A stretch of 61,299 nt of DNA from Ahrensia sp. (GTDB taxonomy: Bacteria > Pseudomonadota > Alphaproteobacteria > Rhizobiales > Rhizobiaceae): assembly GCA_028817895.1 (NCBI GenBank), contig JAPPOQ010000036.1:1-61299 (forward strand), written 5' to 3'. Under the pieces are notes generated by a model. It searched no databases, had not been told where the DNA came from, and saw nothing but the letters and a program-made list of their open reading frames with translations. This document shows, in pieces, positions 52,076 to 61,153 of the stretch. Positions within the stretch are counted from its first letter, which is position 1. Every line of letters begins with the position of its first letter. Made by a program: the position numbers and the translations under genes.

Positions 52076-53224
52076 TCAGGCTGCGACCGTCCATCGCGCC
52101 AATGCGTCAACATCTTCCGGTAATGCGTCACGCGCGGTTGCCTGCAACATCGAGATGTTAGCTGGTGCCACCATGTCGGCCGCCAGACGCTGCGCCTCGA
52201 CCAGTTCTTTCTCTTCAGCCGACATTTTCAGCGATTGCCCGCAACGATCCGCCAGTCCGTGCAGAACGGTGCCAATGTCGCCAGCGCCCTGCCCGCCCAG
52301 CAACTGGCCGACCCGATCAAAGGCAGGCCTGTTGCCCTCAATGGTCCACTCCAGCGTGGACAACAGGGCCAAGGAAACCGCGCGACCATGCGGAATGCCC
52401 GCAATGGAGCCAAGCGCGTGGCCAATATTGTGCGCAACGGCGCAGCCCGTATTGCCAATGGCCAGACCGCCATAGGCGGCAGCCAGCATCATACCGGTGC
52501 GGGCTTCAAGATTGCCGGGTTCGTTAACCGCCCTCTCCAGATGGGTGATCGCCTCAACGATGCCGCGTTCTGCAAGCGGATCATTTTCGGCGTAACGATA
52601 CCGGTTGGTGCGCGATTCAATCGAATGCACCAGCGCGTCCATACCGGTAAAAAACGTCCAATAGGCGGGCAATCCAACGATAAGCCGCGGATCCATCAGC
52701 GCCAGATCAGGCTTCAGCGGTGGTCCCCAGAACCAGTTCTTGGTGCCGCCCTCTTCCGAAATGATGGAGGTGCCGGTGGTTTCAGACCCGGTTCCCGCCG
52801 TTGTGGGGATCGAGATCAGGGCAGTCGTACGAAACGGCAATTGAGCCTGGCCGAGCCGGTAAGCCGCGCAGGGCTCGCTCGTCTGCGCCAGAACCGCGAC
52901 CACCTTGCTTGTGTCGAGTGCAGACCCGCCGCCAAGACCCACGATGCAATTTGACTCCATCTCATGGGCAAGTCGTGTTGCAGCATCAACCGAACTCTCC
53001 TTCGGATCACTCGTGAGATCGCCAAAGGTTTCAACGGCATGACCGGCATCTGTCATGGATCCAACAACCGGGTCGACGAGGCCAAGAGGCTTCAACGCCG
53101 GGTCGAATATGAGCACGACTCGGGCGCTCGCGCCTACGATTTCCGTCACACGCTCGCCGCAAGTGGTTGATGCACCAACGGAAAGGCGCATTGCCGGATG
53201 TTTGGCCAGAGTGAAGTTCGTCAT
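52076..53224 (-). CDS. Iron-containing alcohol dehydrogenase
   Basis: Group III alcohol dehydrogenase of 382 residues. NAD binding: GLGGGSALDTSKVVAVLAQ and STIPTTAGTGSETTGTSIIS-like sequence (SIPTTAGTGSETTGTSI). Metal ligands appear in AVAHNIGHALGSIAGIPHGRAVS. It oxidises an alcohol, or reduces an aldehyde or keto acid. It is divergent from the methyltransferase gene, sharing a 159-base regulatory region, which suggests joint control. The substrate is unknown; a betaine-derived alcohol or formaldehyde-related step is possible. Confidence 0.92.
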   Translation of the reverse strand: MTNFTLAKHPAMRLSVGASTTCGERVTEIVGASARVVLIFDPALKPLGLVDPVVGSMTDAGHAVETFGDLTSDPKESSVDAATRLAHEMESNCIVGLGGGSALDTSKVVAVLAQTSEPCAAYRLGQAQLPFRTTALISIPTTAGTGSETTGTSIISEEGGTKNWFWGPPLKPDLALMDPRLIVGLPAYWTFFTGMDALVHSIESRTNRYRYAENDPLAERGIVEAITHLERAVNEPGNLEARTGMMLAAAYGGLAIGNTGCAVAHNIGHALGSIAGIPHGRAVSLALLSTLEWTIEGNRPAFDRVGQLLGGQGAGDIGTVLHGLADRCGQSLKMSAEEKELVEAQRLAADMVAPANISMLQATARDALPEDVDALARWTVAA

Positions 53225-53345
53225 GATGGGCGAGCCGTTTTGCTTTGCGCGACGTTGCTACAAAACCGCCCATTGGCCCGTCAGGTTTGCGGCACGCCAA
53301 TGTCGCATTTTCCCAATCGCATGTCGCTGAATTCTTGGGTATTTC

Positions 53346-53355
53346 GAACCGGTTC
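53346..53355. promoter_or_regulatory. Palindrome in divergent promoter region
   Basis: GAACCGGTTC is a perfect 10-base palindrome in the 159-base space between the iron alcohol dehydrogenase and methyltransferase genes, 28 bases upstream of the latter's start. It may be a regulator site; a chance occurrence cannot be excluded. Confidence 0.3.
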
Positions 53356-53383
53356 ACCAAGATAAAGTCGGGAGGAATGCGAT

Positions 53384-54949
53384 GTGACGGAAACCATCGA
53401 CAAACCGCAGAAGCGCGTGAGGCGTGGTCGCGGGGGCGGACGCGAGGGCAATCGGAGGCGCGGCGGGCCGGTGATTGACCAGCAGCCCTGGCGTATTCCC
53501 GTCAATCCAGATCGCCCCACGGAGCCGGTTGACGCCGATGATGTCGCGAAGATCCACGATGCCGCCATGCGGATTCTCGAAGAGATCGGCATTGAGTTTC
53601 TCAACCACGACTCGCTGAAAATCCTGAAAGCCCATGGCGCGACTGTGAATGGCGAGAATGTCCGCATGGGGCGGGACATGGTGATGGAGAAGATCGCCCT
53701 CGTGCCCTCCACCTTCACCCTGACTCCGCGCAATCGCGAACATCGTCTGGAAGTCGGCGGAAAGCACATTCTGTTTGGCAATGTTTCGTCACCGCCCAAC
53801 TGCTCCGATTTGGATACCGGTCGACGCACGGGCACGTTTGAAGACTACAAGAACTTCATTCGTCTCACACAGTATTTCAACTGCATTCATTTTGCTGGCG
53901 GCTATCCGGTCGAGCCGATGGATATCCACCCTTCGGTCCGGCATCTCGATTGCCTGTACGAAAAGCTCGTGCTGACCGACAAGGTGGTGCACGCCTATTC
54001 GCTGGGCGCCGAACGCGTTGAAGACGTGATGGAAATGACCCGCATTGCCGGTGGGCTCTCCCATGACGAGTTCGATGCGTCGCCGCGCATGTATACCAAC
54101 ATAAATTCGACATCCCCGCTCAAGCACGACGTCCCAATGCTCGACGGATTGATGCGGCTGGCCAAACGCGGACAACCAACCATCGTGACCCCCTTCACTC
54201 TGGCCGGAGCGATGGCGCCGGTCACCATGGTCGGTGCGGTCACGCAGTCACTGGCGGAAGGACTTGCTGCTATCGTACTGGCGCAATGCGTCAATCCGGG
54301 ATGCCCGGCAGCGATTGGCACCTTCACCTCCAATGTCGACATGAAGACCGGCGCGCCCGCATTCGGCACACCGGACTATGTGCGCGCGACTCAGATCACG
54401 GGGCAGATGGCGCGCTTTTACGACATTCCAATGCGTTCATCGGGCGTCTGCGCGGCCAATATCCCGGATGGTCAGGCCATGTGGGAGTATATGTTCTCCA
54501 TGTGGGCGAGCATCACCAGCGGAACCAACATCGTCTATCACGCCGCGGGCTGGTTGGAGGGAGGACTATGTGCTTCCTACGAAAAATTCGTGATGGATTG
54601 CGAAGTGCTTCAGATGTTTCAGTCCTACTTTCAACCCACGGTGGTGGACGAGGACACTCTGGGGCTGGACGCCATTCGCGAAGTCGGCCCGCACGGGCAT
54701 TTCTTCGGCATTCAGCACACGCAAGACCGTTATGAGACCGCCTTCCACAGCCCGTTTTTGTCCGACTGGAACAACTATGAAAACTGGCGTGATCGCGGCG
54801 GAATTTGGACCGCGGAACGCGCCAATGCGATGTGGAAGCAGATTCTGGACGAGTTCACTCCGCCACCGATGGATCAGGCCATCCAGGAAGAACTCCAGGC
54901 CTTCGTTGCCAAGCGCAAGGAAGAAGGCGGCGCGCCGACGGATTTTTGA
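53384..54949 (+). CDS. MttB-family (trimethylamine methyltransferase-like) protein, non-pyrrolysine
   Basis: A COG5598/MttB superfamily protein of 521 residues, beginning at GTG 53384 after a GGAGG site. A basic, arginine- and glycine-rich stretch (residues 10-28) opens it. Core blocks are IHDAAMRILEEIGIEFLNHDSLKILKAHGATV, TPFTLAGAMAPVTMVGAVTQSLAEGLA, SGVCAANIPDGQAMWEYMFSMWAS and YHAAGWLEGGLCASYEKFVMD. The frame has no internal TAG, so it lacks pyrrolysine; such members (MtgB, MtpB, MtcB and others) demethylate betaines, proline betaine or carnitine to a corrinoid protein or, perhaps, another acceptor. No corrinoid protein gene lies nearby, so the acceptor is open. Coupled to the cupin gene by TGATG. 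Confidence 0.9.
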   Translation: MTETIDKPQKRVRRGRGGGREGNRRRGGPVIDQQPWRIPVNPDRPTEPVDADDVAKIHDAAMRILEEIGIEFLNHDSLKILKAHGATVNGENVRMGRDMVMEKIALVPSTFTLTPRNREHRLEVGGKHILFGNVSSPPNCSDLDTGRRTGTFEDYKNFIRLTQYFNCIHFAGGYPVEPMDIHPSVRHLDCLYEKLVLTDKVVHAYSLGAERVEDVMEMTRIAGGLSHDEFDASPRMYTNINSTSPLKHDVPMLDGLMRLAKRGQPTIVTPFTLAGAMAPVTMVGAVTQSLAEGLAAIVLAQCVNPGCPAAIGTFTSNVDMKTGAPAFGTPDYVRATQITGQMARFYDIPMRSSGVCAANIPDGQAMWEYMFSMWASITSGTNIVYHAAGWLEGGLCASYEKFVMDCEVLQMFQSYFQPTVVDEDTLGLDAIREVGPHGHFFGIQHTQDRYETAFHSPFLSDWNNYENWRDRGGIWTAERANAMWKQILDEFTPPPMDQAIQEELQAFVAKRKEEGGAPTDF

Positions 54950-55551
54950 TGCACGCGCTGCACGACCTCTACGTGGCACTGGCAGGTGCGCTTGATGGCT
55001 CCCTGCCAATCGAAATGGCGGGGAAAGAAGCGTTGCTGGAGCACGCGGACCATGCATTTAGTGATCCGGAGTTGGCGGCACCGCTTCCCAAGAGCATTGC
55101 CGATGTGATGTCCGAACCAGATGCACATTCGTGTTGCGATTTGCTTGCATCCGCACCGCTACCCTGGGCACCGCCATTGGTCACCAATAATCGGGACTAT
55201 GTGGCTCTCAGCGCCAATAAGGCGCTCGTTGAACTGATCGGACCGGAAGGACTGGTGACCAACCACACAATCCGCATGGGTGTCTATGGGATTATACCTG
55301 GAGTGGAGTACGGGGTTCGCACCCATCCAGCTGAGGAATTGTTCGTGATGATCGCAGGTCGTGCTGACTGGCTCACGGGGGAAGGTGCCTATGCGGAACA
55401 TTGCATCGGTGCACGGTTGCATCATCCTTCGATGCTTCCACACGCCACCCGCACGCAGGACAGAGCCTTTATGTCGATTTACATTTGGACCGGGGAAGTG
55501 TCTTTCGAAAACTATGTTTATTCGGGCATCCCAGGAGGAGCGAGCAATTGA
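54949..55551 (+). CDS. DMSP-lyase-like cupin
   Basis: A 200-residue cupin resembling the DMSP lyase family (DddQ/DddL/DddW group, PF16867). The C-terminal barrel has GVEYGVRTHPAEELFVMIAG (residues 118-137) and LHHPSMLPHATRTQ, then SIYIWTGEVSFENYVY. His126, Glu130 and His165 could bind metal, but the first histidine of the usual HxH is Arg124. An N-terminal helical part (residues 1-70) is as in that family. ATG 54949 overlaps the stop of the methyltransferase gene (TGATG), so the two are made together. Lyase activity on DMSP is uncertain; a related onium compound is possible. Confidence 0.82.
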   Translation: MHALHDLYVALAGALDGSLPIEMAGKEALLEHADHAFSDPELAAPLPKSIADVMSEPDAHSCCDLLASAPLPWAPPLVTNNRDYVALSANKALVELIGPEGLVTNHTIRMGVYGIIPGVEYGVRTHPAEELFVMIAGRADWLTGEGAYAEHCIGARLHHPSMLPHATRTQDRAFMSIYIWTGEVSFENYVYSGIPGGASN

Positions 55552-55553
55552 CG

Positions 55554-55847
55554 TTAGTTGAACGCCTCCACCGTGCCAGCGATCGCGAAAGCGCCGGCAA
55601 GAATAACAACAATGCCGCCAACGATGGTGAACATCGCCTGATAGATGTCTTTTTGATCCGGCTTGAGGCTGATGGAGCTTTCCAAACGGTCAAGACGACG
55701 TTCGACCTCAGTAAAGCGGGTGTCGACCTGTTCGAAACCCCTTTCAACCTGATCAAAATTTCTTTCGACCTGCTCAAATCGGGCATCCATGTTGCTGCGC
55801 ATGGATTCAATCATCTGTTTGAGTGTTTGAAACTGATCTTCGGACAT
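55554..55847 (-). CDS. Small coiled-coil protein with C-terminal membrane anchor
   Basis: A 97-residue protein from ATG 55847 (MSEDQFQTLKQM). Residues about 15-65 carry heptad-like repeats of the form FEQVERNFDQVERGFEQVDTRF, predicting a coiled coil, and the C-terminus is one hydrophobic helix (MFTIVGGIVVILAGAFAIAG). Similar small tail-anchored coiled-coil proteins are common in alphaproteobacteria but have no known role. It is antisense within an otherwise rightward operon, ending three bases from the cupin stop. Confidence 0.65.
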   Translation of the reverse strand: MSEDQFQTLKQMIESMRSNMDARFEQVERNFDQVERGFEQVDTRFTEVERRLDRLESSISLKPDQKDIYQAMFTIVGGIVVILAGAFAIAGTVEAFN

Positions 55848-55915
55848 GGCGGATTTTCCTTCTCTGCCGGAGAGGAATATAACAAGAACATCTGGAGTTT
55901 GCAAGGAATTGGGCG

Positions 55916-58378
55916 ATGAAATCGCATGTACAGGCCGCCGTTATCGGCGGCGGCGTCGTGGGCTGTTCGGTGCTGTACCACCTCACGAAAGCGGGCTGGA
56001 AAGACGTTGTCCTGCTGGAACGCGACCAACTCACCTGCGGTTCGACATGGCACGCAGCCGGCGGCTTTCACACGCTGAACGGCGACCCCAATGTCGCAAA
56101 GCTTCAAGCCTATACGATCGATCTTTACGACGAATTGGAGCGCATCTCAGGCGAAAAGTGTGGGCTGCACCTCACCGGTGGTGTTGCACTGGCAGAAAAT
56201 GAAGACCGTATGGAATGGCTGAAAATGAGCCATGCCCGCGGCAAATATCTCGGCATGGACACGGAGATCATCTCCACCGCAGAGGCCAAGAAGTTGCTCC
56301 CGCTTTTGGAGGAGAAATACTTCGTCGGCGCCATGTGGGACTCAGTCGAAGGCCATCTCGATCCGTACGGCACGACCAACGCCTATGCGAAATCCGCCCG
56401 CATTGGTGGGGCGGAAATCGAGATCCAATGCAAGGTGGAAGAGTTGCATTGGGACGCTGCCAGGGGCGTGTGGCGCGTCATCACCAACAAAGGCACCATG
56501 ACCGCTGACCATGTGGTCAATGCCGGTGGTCTTTGGGCACGCGAGGTAGGCCGAATGGTCGGCATCGAACTGCCGGTGCTTGCCATGGAACATCATTATC
56601 TGCTCACCGAAGCGATGCCTGAGGTCGCCCAGATCAACGAAGAAACCGGCAAGGAAGTCATCCACGCGATCGACTTTTCCGGCGAAATCTACATTCGCCA
56701 GGAGCGCGACGGCATGCTGCTTGGCACCTATGAGAAACAGGCGACGCCCTGGTCACCCAAGGAAACTCCATGGGACTTTGCGCAGGAATTACTGCAACCC
56801 GATCTCGACCGCATCGCGCCTTCGCTCGAAGTTGGCTTCAAGCACTTTCCAGCCTTTGAGCGTGCCGGTATTCGCCGCGTGGTCAACGGTCCCTTCACTT
56901 TCGCGCCGGACGGCAATCCGCTCGTTGGTCCGCTGCATGGTGTCCCGAACTTCTGGTGCGCCTGCGCGGTTATGGCCGGCTTCTCCCAGGGCGGCGGCGT
57001 GGGGCTGGCGCTGTCTGAGTGGATGGTCAATGGCGATCCGGGCCACGACATTTGGGCCATGGATGTCGCCCGTTTCGGACCATGGGCAACGCGCGACTAC
57101 ACCAATGCGAAAGTGCGCGAAAACTACTCCCGCCGCTTCAGCATCCGCTTTCCAAATGAGGAACTTCCCGCCGCACGGCCCCAGCAGACCAACGCGCTCT
57201 ACGACGTCCACCTCGCCAATGGTGCTGTGATGGGCGATTCCTGGGGGCTGGAGACGCCACTCTGGTATGCACCGCAAGGCACCGAAGCCAAGGATGTCTT
57301 CTCCTTCCACCGCTCGACTGACTTCGAGCATGTGAAGGCCGAGGTCATGAATTGCCGCACCAATGTCGGCTATTCGGACATTTCCAACTTCGCGAAATAC
57401 ACGATCTTCGGGCCCGGCGCGCGCGAATGGCTGTCGCAAATCATGACGAACTTCATTCCGCGGCAGGGTCGCCTCGCCCTCACCTCCATGACCAACGAGG
57501 CGGGCAAGATTATCGGTGATTTCACCATCGCCTGCGCCGGGCCGGACAGTCACGGCGGCGAACGGTTTCAGATGTGGGGATCGTCCGCCGCCCAGCGCTA
57601 CCACATGCGCTGGTTTGAAAGGCATCTGCCGAGGGATGGTTCGGTCGAGATCGAAAATTTGGCGATGAACCTCACCGGACTCACCATAGCCGGTCCGAAT
57701 GCGCAAAAGGTGCTCGCCAAACTCACCGATGAGGATGTATCAAACGACGCTTTCGCTTTTATGGACTATCGCGAGCATCCGATTGCCAGCGTTCCCGCGC
57801 AGATCAACCGCATCTCCTATACCGGTGATCTTGGCTATGAGATTTGGGTGAAGCCCGAGTATTTGCGCCGGCTGTATGACGGCATTGTCGAAGCGGGTAC
57901 CGAGTTTTCCATCAAGCCCTTTGGTATGCGCGCCCTGCTTGCCATGCGGCTGGAGAAGCATTTTGGCACATGGTTCCGTGAGTTCCGACCAATTTACACG
58001 CCCTATGAAGCGGGGCTCGACCGGTTCGTTTCGAAGAAGAAAAACGCCTTCATCGGTCGCGACGGCGTGTTTGCCCATCGCGACGAACCGCCGCTCACCC
58101 GAATTTGCCTGAATGTCACCGGCGCGACGGATGCGGACTGCATTGGCGATGAACCGATCTTCCTGAACGGTGACGTTATTGGCTGGGTAACATCCGGCGG
58201 CTACGGGCACTTTGTCGAACAGTCGCTGGCAACCGGCTATATCCCAACCGATCGCCTCAGCGAGGCACAGGAAAAGGGACTGGAAATTGAAATCATCGGC
58301 GAGATGTGCGCCGCGACCATTCAGGACGAACCGCCCTTCGATCCGCTCGGCAAGCGCATGCGGGGCGATTTCAGCTGA
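55916..58378 (+). CDS. Dimethylglycine/sarcosine dehydrogenase-like flavoprotein with GcvT domain
   Basis: An 820-residue two-domain protein. The N-terminal FAD domain (to about residue 370) has AAVIGGGVVGCSVLYHLTKAGWKDVVLLERD and GSTWHAAGG, where the histidine is the site of covalent FAD in dimethylglycine dehydrogenase. The C-terminal half is a GcvT-type aminomethyltransferase domain, with GLTIAGPNAQKVLAKL and SYTGDLGYEIWVKPEYL, which binds tetrahydrofolate. It oxidatively demethylates an N-methyl amine, giving 5,10-methylenetetrahydrofolate and passing electrons to ETF. It follows the methyltransferase and cupin, so it probably takes the tertiary or secondary amine left by them. Confidence 0.93.
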   Translation: MKSHVQAAVIGGGVVGCSVLYHLTKAGWKDVVLLERDQLTCGSTWHAAGGFHTLNGDPNVAKLQAYTIDLYDELERISGEKCGLHLTGGVALAENEDRMEWLKMSHARGKYLGMDTEIISTAEAKKLLPLLEEKYFVGAMWDSVEGHLDPYGTTNAYAKSARIGGAEIEIQCKVEELHWDAARGVWRVITNKGTMTADHVVNAGGLWAREVGRMVGIELPVLAMEHHYLLTEAMPEVAQINEETGKEVIHAIDFSGEIYIRQERDGMLLGTYEKQATPWSPKETPWDFAQELLQPDLDRIAPSLEVGFKHFPAFERAGIRRVVNGPFTFAPDGNPLVGPLHGVPNFWCACAVMAGFSQGGGVGLALSEWMVNGDPGHDIWAMDVARFGPWATRDYTNAKVRENYSRRFSIRFPNEELPAARPQQTNALYDVHLANGAVMGDSWGLETPLWYAPQGTEAKDVFSFHRSTDFEHVKAEVMNCRTNVGYSDISNFAKYTIFGPGAREWLSQIMTNFIPRQGRLALTSMTNEAGKIIGDFTIACAGPDSHGGERFQMWGSSAAQRYHMRWFERHLPRDGSVEIENLAMNLTGLTIAGPNAQKVLAKLTDEDVSNDAFAFMDYREHPIASVPAQINRISYTGDLGYEIWVKPEYLRRLYDGIVEAGTEFSIKPFGMRALLAMRLEKHFGTWFREFRPIYTPYEAGLDRFVSKKKNAFIGRDGVFAHRDEPPLTRICLNVTGATDADCIGDEPIFLNGDVIGWVTSGGYGHFVEQSLATGYIPTDRLSEAQEKGLEIEIIGEMCAATIQDEPPFDPLGKRMRGDFS

Positions 58379-58418
58379 CACGTATCAAAGATCATACGAA
58401 CTCTGGGAGGGTCCTTCG

Positions 58419-59207
58419 ATGATCACGGATTTGGCAATGAGTTACGAACGGGACGGCTTTGTTTCGCCGGTTCGCCTCGTCAGCGAGCAGGAGGCCGCGC
58501 AACATCGTGCGCAGCTTGAGGCCGTCGAAGCCGAGCACGGGCCGCAGCACTACCGCTCGAAAATGCACACTCTGCTCGATTTCGCGGCAGACCTCGCCAC
58601 CCGCCCGGTTGTGCTGGATGCGGTCGAGACCCTTCTGGGGCCGAACATCATGCTGTTTGACGTGACCTATATTGTGAAGGAACCTGGCTCAGCATCGCAT
58701 GTTTCGTGGCATCAGGACCTCACCTATTGGGGGTTGGCCAATGACAAGCAGGTGACGCTCTGGCTCGCATTATCTCCGGCGACCGAAGTATCAGGCTGCA
58801 TGCGCATGGTGCCGGGGTCGCACAAACAGGGCCGCATGAACCATGAAGACACGCAGGACGAGACGAACGTTCTGCATCGCGGCCAGTCCGTCGCCGGGGT
58901 CGTCGAAGAACAGGCCGTGATGTGCCCGCTGCGGCCAGGCGAAGCCTCATTCCATCATGGCTGGACACTGCATGCTTCCATGCCCAACCGGTCGCAAGAC
59001 CGCCGCATCGGCTTCAACGTACAGTATATCCACCCTTCGACGCGGCAGACGCTGAACAATATCGACACCGCAACGCTTGTACGCGGCAAGGACGAGTACG
59101 CGTTCTACGAAGCTGACAAATTTGCCGAGGGGATCATGGCGCCCGACGCCATCGCGACCCATGCCGCGCTGGAAAAGCTGCGCAAGGAAACATGGAGCAA
59201 TGCGTGA
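58419..59207 (+). CDS. Phytanoyl-CoA dioxygenase (PhyH) family protein
   Basis: Fe(II)/2-oxoglutarate dioxygenase of 262 residues. The iron-binding HxD is in SHVSWHQDLTYWGL, the distal histidine in SFHHGWTLHASMPNRSQDRRIGFNVQYI, and the arginine there should hold 2-oxoglutarate. ATG 58419 follows a GGGAGG site; the longer frame reads back into the preceding gene. It lies 40 bases downstream of the flavoprotein gene, in the same operon, and may hydroxylate or demethylate an amine or betaine intermediate. Ectoine hydroxylase belongs to the same family, but the ectoine-specific context is missing. Confidence 0.9.
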   Translation: MITDLAMSYERDGFVSPVRLVSEQEAAQHRAQLEAVEAEHGPQHYRSKMHTLLDFAADLATRPVVLDAVETLLGPNIMLFDVTYIVKEPGSASHVSWHQDLTYWGLANDKQVTLWLALSPATEVSGCMRMVPGSHKQGRMNHEDTQDETNVLHRGQSVAGVVEEQAVMCPLRPGEASFHHGWTLHASMPNRSQDRRIGFNVQYIHPSTRQTLNNIDTATLVRGKDEYAFYEADKFAEGIMAPDAIATHAALEKLRKETWSNA

Positions 59208-59257
59208 CGAAGGCATTGGCGATGCCGTCACCAGCAAACCAACATACGAGGCAACAA

Positions 59258-59887
59258 TCAGCTTCCAAGCACCCCGGTCTTTCCATCCTCCAGTGCTTCG
59301 ATTTCTTTGATGCGAGCGTTAGTCTCGTCGGTCATGCACAAAATCATGGCCGCTTTCGCCGAAGCTTCCTTCAAAGCGCTGATGGTTGAACGGCACCTGT
59401 TGTCCCGGCGCTTGGTTCGCCATTCCCGTTGGCTCTGAAGGAAAAACGGCCACTCGTCTCCCCTCAGAGACTCCCGGTGCTCATCAAACACGACTCTCAT
59501 TTGCGTATCTCTCGCGGCCAAGACCGGGTCATGACAAAGTAGAGAACTGTAAACATTGCGTTCTCTTCCGGCATAGTACTCATTGCAGGAGAAGCTGGGA
59601 ATCGCGGACGGATTATGCGGCAATGCCTCGTCGAACGAAGCGGCAAGTTTGTTGGGTTCCGGATTGGGACCAGGATCGGGTGGTTGGACGAACAGAAAAA
59701 CGCTCCCCAGCACGCAGAGCACCCCGGTCGCGAATGCTGGCACACGCATGCGGGAATGCACGCGAACGCCAAATATTGAACCCGAAATTAGGGCGACCAA
59801 CAGTAAAGCAGCACCCAGAAACAGCAAAAGGGTTCCAAAGGGCGTCTGCTGTAGGGCTGCTGCAATCGCCGCGATTGTATCGCTCAT
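59258..59887 (-). CDS. Membrane protein with LprI-like (DUF1311-type) C-terminal domain
   Basis: A 209-residue protein with two hydrophobic helices (about residues 18-42 and 50-68), a proline-rich linker (PPDPGPNPEPNK) and a C-terminal domain with cysteines: FSCNEYYAGRERNVYSSLLCHDPVLAARDTQM and RRDNRCRS. This pattern, including C..(x)..LAxxDxxM, is that of lysozyme inhibitor LprI-type domains, which act in the periplasm. It is unrelated in strand to the flanking genes. Domain assignment is reasonable; the role is not known. Confidence 0.72.
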   Translation of the reverse strand: MSDTIAAIAAALQQTPFGTLLLFLGAALLLVALISGSIFGVRVHSRMRVPAFATGVLCVLGSVFLFVQPPDPGPNPEPNKLAASFDEALPHNPSAIPSFSCNEYYAGRERNVYSSLLCHDPVLAARDTQMRVVFDEHRESLRGDEWPFFLQSQREWRTKRRDNRCRSTISALKEASAKAAMILCMTDETNARIKEIEALEDGKTGVLGS

Positions 59888-59986
59888 AGCACCTATTCCC
59901 GCTGCCCCTCTTTAGTCTGGGATGGATTTTCCTGCGAGGCAACAACGACTGCGAATTACCAATCACAACGGTGGATAACTCACCGA

Positions 59987-61153
59987 CTACTGATGTCGCC
60001 TGCGTTCAAACCGTCTCGACGTGAGGAATGACGCGATCGCGAGCAGGCTGATAACGAAAGACAGGGGTGCCAGAACCTCCGGGCCGGACGCCTCGTAGGC
60101 AATGCCGGAAATCGCCGCGCCTGCGGCCATGCCCAGATAGATCGCGGAAGAGTTCAGCGCGAGCAGCAGGTTTTGCTGATCGGGAGCGATGGAAACGAGA
60201 CGCATCTGCTGCGGCGCAAACAGCATCAGACCGAAGAATGACCATACAAACATGGCCGCCACACCGAAGACGGGCCCTGGGTCCAGCACGCTCAACACGG
60301 CAAAAACGATAGACAGGCTGCCCAGGCTGATGAATATCATGCGGTTGTAGCCAAGACGGTCCACCAGCGATGTCGCGACGATATTGCCGATCACGCCGCC
60401 GGTTCCATAAAGAAACAGGGCCGGTGCCAGCCATGCCGGCGCGATGCCGTAGAGCTGTATGAGCACTGCTGCGATCAGCGAATAGGTCGCGAACTGGGCC
60501 GTCATCTGGAAAAAGGTGATGCCGATTGCCGGCAACAACATGCGATCAATCAGAACCGCAACGAGGTCGCTTGCGCTGACCCTTCTGCCACCTCCTGATG
60601 CGGGCAGTGACGTCGCGACCCAGATGGCAGACACAAGTGCGACAGCCCCAACCAACGCCATCGACCATCGCCAGCCGATGAGGTCCCCGAGCAAGGTCGT
60701 GACAGGAATGCCGAACACGGTTGCAAGAGTAAGGCCGGAAAAGGCCGTTCCCAAAGCCTTGCCCCGGATTTGCGGTTCGACAAGATTGGCAGCCGCCGCC
60801 GAAACCATGGGGCCGACCAGAGCAGCACCCAGCGCCATGAGCACGCGCGCGATTGAGACCCAGACATAGCTGGTCGATAGGGCTGCCAAGGCGCAGCCCA
60901 GTGCAATGATCAACAAGCCAATCAAGATGAGCCGCCGCCGGTCCAGATGGCCGACGATCATCTGCATGCCGGGAGCGAGGACACCGTAAGCCAATGCGAA
61001 GAAGGTCACCAAAAAGGCGATCTGACCGCGTGTCACACCGAGACCCCGCACCATCGGTTCAAGCAGACCAACGACTGCGAGCGAGGCAACGCCAAGCGCG
61101 AAATAGGCCGACGCCAGCGCATACAAAAAGGTCGGAGACTTGGGAGCGGACAT
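59987..61153 (-). CDS. Major facilitator superfamily transporter
   Basis: A 12-helix transporter of 388 residues from ATG 61153 (an upstream ATG at 61177 is possible). The loop 2-3 motif A appears as GHLDRRRLILIGLLIIALGC, and PMVSAAAANLVEPQIRGKALGTAFSGLTLATVFG is the motif C region of drug/proton antiporters, similar to AraJ/YdhP-type efflux proteins. Substrates cannot be predicted. It stands alone at the end of the window; nothing recognisable is seen in the last 120 bases. Confidence 0.9.
   Translation of the reverse strand: MSAPKSPTFLYALASAYFALGVASLAVVGLLEPMVRGLGVTRGQIAFLVTFFALAYGVLAPGMQMIVGHLDRRRLILIGLLIIALGCALAALSTSYVWVSIARVLMALGAALVGPMVSAAAANLVEPQIRGKALGTAFSGLTLATVFGIPVTTLLGDLIGWRWSMALVGAVALVSAIWVATSLPASGGGRRVSASDLVAVLIDRMLLPAIGITFFQMTAQFATYSLIAAVLIQLYGIAPAWLAPALFLYGTGGVIGNIVATSLVDRLGYNRMIFISLGSLSIVFAVLSVLDPGPVFGVAAMFVWSFFGLMLFAPQQMRLVSIAPDQQNLLLALNSSAIYLGMAAGAAISGIAYEASGPEVLAPLSFVISLLAIASFLTSRRFERRRHQ

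Noticed and set aside
53384-54949. Pyrrolysine-containing trimethylamine methyltransferase
   Set aside because: The frame contains no internal TAG and no pyl genes are present, so it belongs to the non-pyrrolysine branch.
58419-59207. Ectoine hydroxylase
   Set aside because: Although PhyH-like, no ectABC or other ectoine genes are nearby and the context is amine demethylation.
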